From Epiperipatus broadwayi (Eukaryota > Onychophora > Udeonychophora > Euonychophora > Peripatidae), in the NCBI GenBank assembly GCA_028023455.1, contig JAQFVV010006826.1:121317-185316 (forward strand): 64,000 nucleotides of DNA, read 5' to 3'. Shown here in pieces: positions 57,706 through 64,000 of the stretch. A program made the translations under genes and the position numbers. The notes under the pieces were generated by a model. It saw nothing but the letters and a program-made list of their open reading frames with translations, was not told the DNA's origin and searched no databases. Position 1 is the first letter of the stretch. Every line of letters begins with the position of its first letter.

Positions 57706-58581
57706 ATCTATCATAGGTTAAGATATGAAACATATTTTCACATTCCATGTGATGACTATTACCAATTCTTACATACAATAAACAATAATAATGTCATGTG
57801 ATTTTATTATGCCCATGAACTGATCAACTAAAATTCTTACTCAGCTGATCTATTATAATTTCAGGGTTGATATAAGATCTATAATTTGTCATTCTCATAT
57901 AAAACGAATTTTTATAATTTTCCATGTATTGTATTTTGCATATATTGCCATTATATGAACTTTTTTTACATTAATGACTGAGAAATATTTCATGGATATT
58001 AAACAAAATACTACCTATTTTATGTGTAGCTAACATAAATCTACATATTTAATATACTTTAGATAATTTTGTAAATTATCAAACTTCAATTATTTGAAAT
58101 CTTTTTTGACTAAAGTCTAAAAAAAAGGAGGAGATACAAAAATTAAACATAAAATTGTTTAATCTTCTTCAGTTCTGGCATTCAATATGAAACAGTCTAA
58201 CATATAAAAACACAGAAAAAGCAGTACAAGAAAATTTTAAAAATATTTATTGCATTTATATTTCCTTTTCATAATGTTTTATAAACTTCAACATTCAAAA
58301 AGAACCACACTTTGACTTTTACAAAACAATATTTTTTAATTTGCAAGATATAGAAGCATATTACATAAGACCATGGAAATAATTTGAAAACACTTGTATA
58401 AAATGTTAATTTAAAACTTTAATTAATAAAAACAATTCAAAAGAACAAGAAAATGGTTTGATGCTAACATTATTTTTTGAAAATTTATCAATTCATATTT
58501 TTATTAATTTCATGTTGTTAAATTTTTATAATTTTAAAATAAATTTAAAACATGTTTTCCACTCATAAATATTAAATAATA
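57706..58581. other. No gene seen
   Basis: AT-rich spacer. Confidence 0.4.
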
Positions 58582-58845
58582 TATATATTGCTTATAATAA
58601 CTTTTCTCATATACACTTTAAGGCAAACAATTTTTTAATAAAACTTCTTTATTTTTCTGACAGTTTCAACTGTTCAGCAGTTTTCATCAGAGCTTCTCAA
58701 ATTTTTTTTAAAAGGTAGAGGAAATTTGAGAAGCTCTGATGAAGACTGCTGGGCAGTTGAAACTGTCAAGAAAATAAAGAAGTTTTATTAAAAAAAATTT
58801 GCATTAAAGTGTATATGAGACAAATTATTATAAGCAATATATATG
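58582..58845. mobile_element. Palindromic Penelope-arm-like element P4 with two hammerhead-like cores
   Basis: The left arm (atatattgcttataataact, tctcatatacactttaaggc, aataaaacttctttattttt, gacagtttcaactg, cagcagttttcatcagagct, tctcaaattt) is mirrored by the right arm down to ttataagcaatatatat. Each arm has CTGATGA (58736-58742 plus; complement 58684-58690 minus), one extra A, a 5-bp stem (GACTGC/GCAGTT; AACTG/CAGTT), then GAAAC and AATAAAG. The arms have matching polyadenylation-like AATAAA downstream of each core. There is no coding sequence. Confidence 0.7.
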
Positions 58846-59529
58846 AATATATGAAGAAAGTAAAGGAAAAAAATAAGAGTATATATTTCTAAATATTAAA
58901 AAATTAATTTTTTAAAAGCTGAGTAAAGAAACATAGCTATTTGTAAGCCTTCAACAATTAAAAATGTTGCTCATTGTTCCCTAATCTTTAACCAAATATT
59001 GAAAAAAAAAAAGTAAAAACTCTTAAGATCTCAAAATTATGTATTTTTTGTAAGATTCCTTTGGTGTTGCAAATGCTAAATCATTTTAAAATAAAAATTT
59101 ATGATTCCTATAATTATATAACAATAAAAATAGTAATTAATATAATGGTAATTTAACTATAATATACAGTCCTTTAATTCACAAAAAGTACTTTTGGTTA
59201 ATTCTTTAACCCACCTCAACTGCCAAAATATAATGGAAACAAACATCAACAAATCAAGTGCCATGAATCCCAAATTTTAATGATAGCAGCCTGTCTATTA
59301 ATTATATTTATTTTATTTCTATTTATTAAAACCGTGTCCTAAATTTTTTTTTTATTATGGTATTTTCTATTCATAAAGAATCTTAACACTTTCAATATCA
59401 AACATAAATCTATACTTAAAGTAATCCAAGAAAATTGAAGTAGTCACTAAATGACTATTATTTTTATTTTTCACATGTTTGTATAACAATTAATGCTCCT
59501 TTAGTCTTCTTTCAATATGTCACCAGAAG
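58846..59529. other. No gene seen
   Basis: AT-rich spacer. Confidence 0.4.
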
Positions 59530-59930
59530 TATTAAAGTACTATGTATGATGGGTCAGATTGTCTTAATGTCACCATGGGTATGACAATATTATTGGTATT
59601 AACAAGGGCTTTGAATATTCCATCCTCAGATTTTTAATGAAATGGATTGCTGAAGAGTTGGAGAATGGAGATGATTGAAGCTTGACCATTAAAGTTTAAA
59701 GATTTGCTATTTTAATATAACTGAGCACTGATTGTATAGATGTGTGGGAAATAGTGATCTGGACCAATTGATGAATGCTGGTTTAGCACAAAATACATAT
59801 ATTGGAAATCTTTTATTTTTTTCACATGTATGTGGCCATGTGTATCAGTTGTATAAGAGGATTGGATACAAGTAGGGAGCTTGAGACTTCAAGTTTCAGA
59901 TCCCTTATAATTATATATATATATATATAT
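59530..59930 (+). mobile_element. Hammerhead half-element H7 (decayed)
   Basis: A single plus-strand arm from gatgggtcagattgtcttaa through the gaagagttggaga and attaaagtttaaagatttgc landmarks to a worn tRNA-like end (acttcaagtttcagatccc). The ribozyme region (59745-59812) reads TTGATGA, a good stem II (ATGCTGGTTTAGCA), then CAAAA in place of GAAA, and TTGGAAATC. Two core changes make it inactive. It ends in (AT)n at 59914-59935. Confidence 0.7.
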
Positions 59931-60249
59931 ATATAATGTTAGAAAGCCTTTTAAAAGCCTTTTATAAAGTATTTTTATTATATAACTTTGTAATATACTT
60001 TTGCTTTGGGTTCTGATATAAATCTTATTTAAACAATATTGATGTAATTGATTGAAAGCAGATGGATATTCATTTCTAAAATACACAATAGTTTATAAAT
60101 AGTTGTTGTTTGTAACAGAATAAGTGATTGACTTGTAAGAGAATAATACTTTACAATTAATTTATATGTGTATATTTTAACATAATAGCAGCCTAAATAC
60201 TATTTAGCTTATTACTATATAAAATTTACATTTGTTAAAACCATCAGTT

Positions 60250-60990
60250 TTATTTTTGACAATTAGGACTCCACTTATGTATAAAGGTTTCTCCAAGTTT
60301 ATTCCAGTTTTGTGATCTATAGTTTCTTCTCTCCAATTCACTTTAGACAACATCATAACCTATTCATCTCACACATAGTGTCTTCACAAATTTTTCCCAC
60401 TCTTTTAAACTCAATTTAAGAAATTCAAATGTTCACATATTATTTTAATTACATGTGGCTAATTTCATTTCAGTGTCTTAATTGTTTCAATAAATATAAT
60501 AGTAATATCATCTACGTTCTTTATTACTTTTTACAATGCTTTTTTACAACCCACTATTGTCAGTTTCGATTGTCTCAGCAATCTTCTTCAGAACTATGAC
60601 AAACACATAATACAAATATACATGAAATATAATTATTGCTTATTACAATGCTTTTTTAAAATCTACTATTAACAGTTTGGATGAATTTGTATTGTGTTTG
60701 TTATAGTTCTGAAGACGATTGCTGAGGCAATTAAAACTGTCAATAATGGGTTGTAAAAAAGCATTGTAAAAAGTAATAAAGAACATAGATGATATTAATA
60801 TTATATAGATTTGGTAATATAATAAGAAATATAAAATTGTTTCAATAAAGTCAGTGATAATTTGCCTTGGATCCATCTTTGTTACTGCCAAAATACATCT
60901 TTCCATATTTTACATTGTAGTCTATTAGTATTATATTAAGCATCTAGGTATCAGATCCATAAATAAACACTCCTCAATCTAATACAATAC
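60250..60990 (-). pseudogene. RTE-type LINE 3' end relic split by palindrome P5
   Basis: On the minus strand, 60990-60850 corresponds to the SETW...MERCMLGVTR segment (here MERCILAVTKMDP, and cagatccataaa where the 46-kb copy has cagatccataag). After the insert, 60480-60250 corresponds to the IEKIKR...ETFILQ segment (plus-strand phrases aaggtttctccaagtttatt and tctcacacatagtgtcttca parallel the 46-kb copy). Frames are broken throughout. Confidence 0.65.
60481..60849. mobile_element. Palindromic Penelope-arm-like element P5 with 14-bp target duplication
   Basis: ATTGTTTCAATAAA occurs at 60481-60494 and 60836-60849, flanking a 341-bp insert in the RTE relic. The insert is a palindrome: aatatcatctacgttcttta, ttactttttacaatgctttt, acaacccactattg is mirrored by caataatgggttgtaaaaaa, gcattgtaaaaagtaataaa, gaacatagatgatatt. 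Each arm carries a hammerhead-like core: CTGAAGA (complement 60585-60591; plus 60709-60715), one extra base, GATTG/CAATC-type stem, then GAAAC (left) or AAAAC (right). The long duplication suggests endonuclease-primed retrotransposition and not a cut-and-paste transposon. Confidence 0.75.
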
Positions 60991-61763
60991 AAACATAGAC
61001 TATTTACTACTTTTTGAATTTACTATATCCTGTTTTATTTGCATACTTAACTATCTGCCTATTGATTGAAAACTTTAATACAATTCCGTTTTGCCTCACA
61101 GACATTTTGTTTTTACAATTGTTTTAATTATAATTTTATTTAATGCACATTGATTATGTAAATAATATTTACTAAGGCAATGAACCTATAGCATGTGTTG
61201 TTGAAAATGCGAAGATAGCGACCTCTACAGGTCTTAACCACTAGCTTATGCATTGGAAGAAAAGAGGGGAACACTTCCTTGCTTCAACCTACTTTCTATA
61301 TAAATAGGTTAATACTTTTATTCTAGCAAATAAAATTTAATTTAAATATAAAAGAATAAAGTCATAATTGTATCAGAGATTAAGCTTAAACAATGATTTG
61401 TATTAACTTGCAAATAAGGAATTTTTATAATCCAATACTTAGATATATGATTCAAAACATTACTGCAAAATTTTCTGTAAAGCAGCATAGAATGAGAGAT
61501 GGAAATTTTTAGGCTGTTATATTCATGTTTTAGGTTTCTCATGTGGATAAAATTTGGAAAATTTTTCAGGTATATCATTATAATCAATTTAACTAATCAT
61601 CCAGCATTGTTAGGCAGAGGAATATTAGCTAAAAAAAGTAATATTTCTAATAAAATCGGGAATGATTAGATGAGTGATAATCTACCAGCCATATAAAAAC
61701 ACGAATGCAAATGTCCACTACCAGTAAAAAGAACTGTTTATACTATTCATGATTTGAACATGA
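60991..61763. other. Non-coding AT-rich DNA with a family C repeat
   Basis: No gene seen. Bases 61204-61270 (aatgcgaagatagcgacctc, tacaggtcttaaccactagc) match 43650-43716. Confidence 0.45.
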
Positions 61764-61950
61764 AAAACTCTCCATACAGTAGTGCCACTCAGTGCAAGCC
61801 AGAGTAATCAATGGGTGCCAGAAGGCTTGTACATAATTTCCCTATCTAGTGCCTACTCATCCAATATCCCCCCCAGACTAGTTTCTAGCTTGTGGTTTAT
61901 TGAGCAAGCATAAGAAATGGTGATCATGGTATATTCATGATTTACTTACT
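61764..61950. mobile_element. MITE-like element (family B), one end
   Basis: Starts with AAAACTCTCCATACAGTAGT, followed by gccactcagtgcaagccaga, gtaatcaatgggtgccagaa, ggcttgtacataatttccct, then ccaatatccccc and tctagcttgtggtttattga. It matches the copies at 22.6, 47.3 and 56.9 kb. The second inverted end was not found, so the copy is incomplete or its far end has diverged. Confidence 0.6.
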
Positions 61951-62219
61951 TAACTGTCTGATTTAATAGTGATTATTAACAAATAAAAGGTGTCACATTG
62001 TGGACATGTCAGCTGCTTATCTAAGACAATCTTCAATTGGTTGATTTTTACGATTGTGATAAATAGATTAAAAGAAGATTCTCCATTAATTTATCTACAG
62101 GTAGCCTCAGCGTGTCTGATTCTTTAGAGTATATCCATTACAATAATTTAGTTATAAAAATGTTGCTCATGTTGAATTGTTACAAATATCAAATTCAAAT
62201 ATTATACATTAATGAGTAT
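61951..62219. other. No gene seen
   Basis: AT-rich spacer before the H8 array. Confidence 0.4.
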
Positions 62220-62320
62220 ATAATATAGGGTGTATGAGCACAGACTTTCACACCACCCACCTCTCTTCACTCTATCTAATAACACTGATACACCTAAACA
62301 CATATATGCTGAAAAGATAA

Positions 62321-62382
62321 ATAATCACCAATATACGTATTTCATGCTAAACCAGCAATCATCAGTTGGTCCAGACTATCAT
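62321..62382 (-). ncRNA. Hammerhead ribozyme motif, H8 unit 1
   Basis: CTGATGA (complement 62359-62365), stem II TGCT/AGCA with loop GGTTT closed by a T-T pair, GAAA (complement 62340-62343), stem III ATA-CG-TAT, A17, then stem I TTGG/CCAA plus GATTAT/ATAGTC with one wobble. Predicted cleavage lies between 62332 and 62331 on the minus strand. Confidence 0.7.
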
Positions 62383-62796
62383 CTTTACACATATATATAG
62401 TATAAGTGCTCAGATATATATTAAGATAGACTATCCTCATAGTTTAATGGACAGGCTTCAATCCACTCCACACTCCAACTCTTCAACCGTCCATCCAAGT
62501 GAAAATCTGATGATGGAATGCTCAAAGGCCACCCTGAGGCCGAGATTATTGTCACACCCATGTTGATCTAAGGTCAATCTGAACCCCACATGTACAGGAC
62601 ATAATCCATTTTAATACATATGCAAGGATGGGCAGACATCTCTATAATGTAATAACTGAAACACAGGCTTGTTATATACCTGTGGCTATTTATATGTAAT
62701 ATAGGGTATATGAGCACAGACTTTCACACCACCCACCTCTCTCCACTCTATCTAATAACACTGATACACCTAAACACATATATGCTGAAAAGATAA

Positions 62797-62858
62797 ATAA
62801 TCACCAATATACATATTTCATGCTAAACCAGCAATCATCAGTTGGTCCAGACTATCAT
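62797..62858 (-). ncRNA. Hammerhead ribozyme motif, H8 unit 2
   Basis: Same as unit 1, exactly 476 bases on, with a stem III loop of CA in place of CG. With unit 1 it would release a 476-nt monomer from a minus-strand transcript. Confidence 0.7.
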
Positions 62859-63272
62859 CTTTACACACATATATAGTATAAGTGCTCAGATATATATTAA
62901 GATAGACTATCCTCATAGTTTAATGGACAGGCTTCAATCCACTTCACACTCCAACTCTTCAACCGTCCATCCAAGTGAAAATCTGATGATGGAATGCTCA
63001 AAGGCCACCCTGAGGCCGAGATTATTGTCACACCCATGTTGACCTAAGGTCAATCTGAACCCCACATGTACAGGACATAATCCATTTTAATACATATACA
63101 AGGATGGGCAGACATCTCTATAATGTACTAACTGAAACACAGGCTTGTTATATACCTGTGGCTATATATATGTAATATAGGGTATATGAGCACAGACTTT
63201 TACACCACCCACCTCTCTCCACTCTATCTAATAACACTGATACGTCTAAACACATATATGCTGAAAATATAA

Positions 63273-63334
63273 ATAATCATCAATATACATATTTCATGCT
63301 AAACCAGCAATCATCAGTTGGTCCAGACTATCAT
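63273..63334 (-). ncRNA. Hammerhead ribozyme motif, H8 unit 3
   Basis: Same core, 952 bases after unit 1. One change in stem I (TTGA in place of TTGG) leaves three of the four inner pairs. Confidence 0.65.
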
Positions 63335-63636
63335 CTTTACACACATATATAGTATAAGTGCTCAGATATATATTAAGATAGACTATCCTCATAGTTTAAT
63401 GGACAGGCTTCAATCCACTCCACACTCCAACTCTTCAACTGTCCATCCTTAGGTCAACATGGGTGTGACAATAATCTCGGCCTCAGGGTGGCCTTTGAGC
63501 ATTCCATCATCAGATTTTCACTTGGATGGACGGTTGAAGAGTTGGAGTGTGGAGTGGATTGAAGCCTGTCCATTAAACTATGAGGATAGTCTATCTTAAT
63601 ATATATCTGAGCACTTATACTATACATGTGTGTAAA

Positions 63637-63700
63637 GATGATAGTCTGGACCAACTGATGATTGCTGGTTTAGCATGAAATACATATATTGGTGATTATT
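63637..63700 (+). ncRNA. Hammerhead ribozyme motif, H8 inverted unit
   Basis: CTGATGA at 63655-63661, stem II TGCT/AGCA, GAAA at 63677-63680, stem III ATA-CA-TAT, A at 63688, TTGG at 63689-63692 pairing with CCAA. Predicted cleavage lies after 63688 on the plus strand. Confidence 0.7.
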
Positions 63701-64000
63701 TATCTTTTCAGCATATATGTGTTTAGGTGTATCAGTGTTATTAGATAGAGTGGAGAGAGGTGGGTGGTGTGAAAGTCTGTGCTCATATACCCTATATTAC
63801 ATATATATAGCCACAGGTATATAACAAGCCTGTGTTTCATTTATTAATGGGTATAGTTTATTTGTATTCACTATTTAAATTTTTAGGATGGTAACTTAGA
63901 AGTAAAAAAGATATTGTAGTACAATCAAGTATTTCTATTATTACAAATAAGGAGAAAATAAAACCACATTTATTACATATGACTTGATAACTGATTATGT

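Larger units (their letters stand above)
62220..63840. mobile_element. Hammerhead tandem array plus inverted copy (H8), 476-bp unit
   Basis: Two complete units (62221-62696, 62697-63172) and a partial third (63173-63445) stand head to tail at an exact 476-bp period with about 98% identity by eye. A fourth copy (about 63440-63840) faces them, so the whole forms a hairpin with its turn near 63445. Every unit keeps the CTGATGA, GAAA and TA core, and each starts with the tRNA-like end (tatgagcacagactttcaca; B box decayed to GTGCTCATATACC). High identity marks this as the youngest H copy in the window. Identical 66-codon open frames in three units simply reflect the repeat. Confidence 0.85.

Noticed and set aside
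62366-63654. Three near-identical 66-codon open frames, which might suggest a conserved small protein
   Set aside because: They are copies of the same 476-bp repeat unit, and the frame is not kept in other family members, so identity reflects recent duplication.
62220-63840. CRISPR-like regular repeats
   Set aside because: The units are long tandem duplicates without unique spacers, in animal DNA.

Overview
The window is AT-rich, repeat-dense DNA from an animal. I found no convincing host protein-coding gene in its 64 kb. The evidence for an animal is the mix of non-LTR (LINE) reverse transcriptases from several lineages, a Penelope-like GIY-YIG nuclease, a mariner remnant, tRNA-like retroposed sequences and long (AC)n/(AT)n/(CTA)n microsatellites. 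A lophotrochozoan such as a mollusc would fit, but the sequence alone does not settle it.

Layout. 1-4.8 kb: minus-strand L1/Tx1-like element (ORF1 in three broken pieces, then an ORF2 endonuclease and a frameshifted reverse transcriptase that runs off the window), its 5' end touching a 437-bp (CTA)n microsatellite. 5.8-8.4 kb: a tRNA-like repeat, a mariner transposase relic and a foldback element. 10.6-11.3 kb: first hammerhead-bearing foldback. 11.7-15.7 kb: a strand-skewed decayed block. 16.6-23.6 kb: tRNA-like sequence, palindromes, and a LINE split by a MITE-like repeat. 26.1-27.9 kb: LINE relic. 28.3-29.0 kb: hammerhead foldback and a Penelope-like arm. 30.8-35.3 kb: second L1/Tx1-like element (plus strand) with a 13-bp target duplication and poly-A end. 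37.4-42.5 kb: LINE pieces, a Penelope-like relic with inverted arms and a hammerhead half-element. 44.7-53.7 kb: three more hammerhead foldbacks, an RTE-type 3' end and a second tRNA-like sequence. 54.8-55.7 kb: tandem ~350-bp repeats. 57-61.9 kb: RTE-type relics, two Penelope-like palindromes (one nested in an RTE relic with a 14-bp duplication) and MITE-like copies. 62.2-63.8 kb: tandem array with an inverted copy of a 476-bp hammerhead unit.

The main discovery candidate is the repeat family near 10.6, 28.3, 39.4, 44.7, 48.8, 52.4-53.6, 59.5 and 62.2-63.8 kb. Each unit carries a sequence that folds on paper as a type I hammerhead self-cleaving ribozyme: CTGATGA, a short stem II, GAAA, a 3-bp stem III with a 2-nt loop, then TA, with a stem I made of TTGG/CCAA plus a second helix. 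About 100 nt downstream lies a tRNA-like A-box/B-box segment. This is the architecture of retrozymes and of the schistosome SINE-like hammerhead repeats, here mostly arranged as head-out palindromes. A second, distinct hammerhead-core-like motif sits in palindromes that resemble the arms of the local Penelope-like element.

All coding elements look dead (stops, frameshifts, 5' truncations). The short elements presumably borrowed enzymes from relatives elsewhere in the genome.
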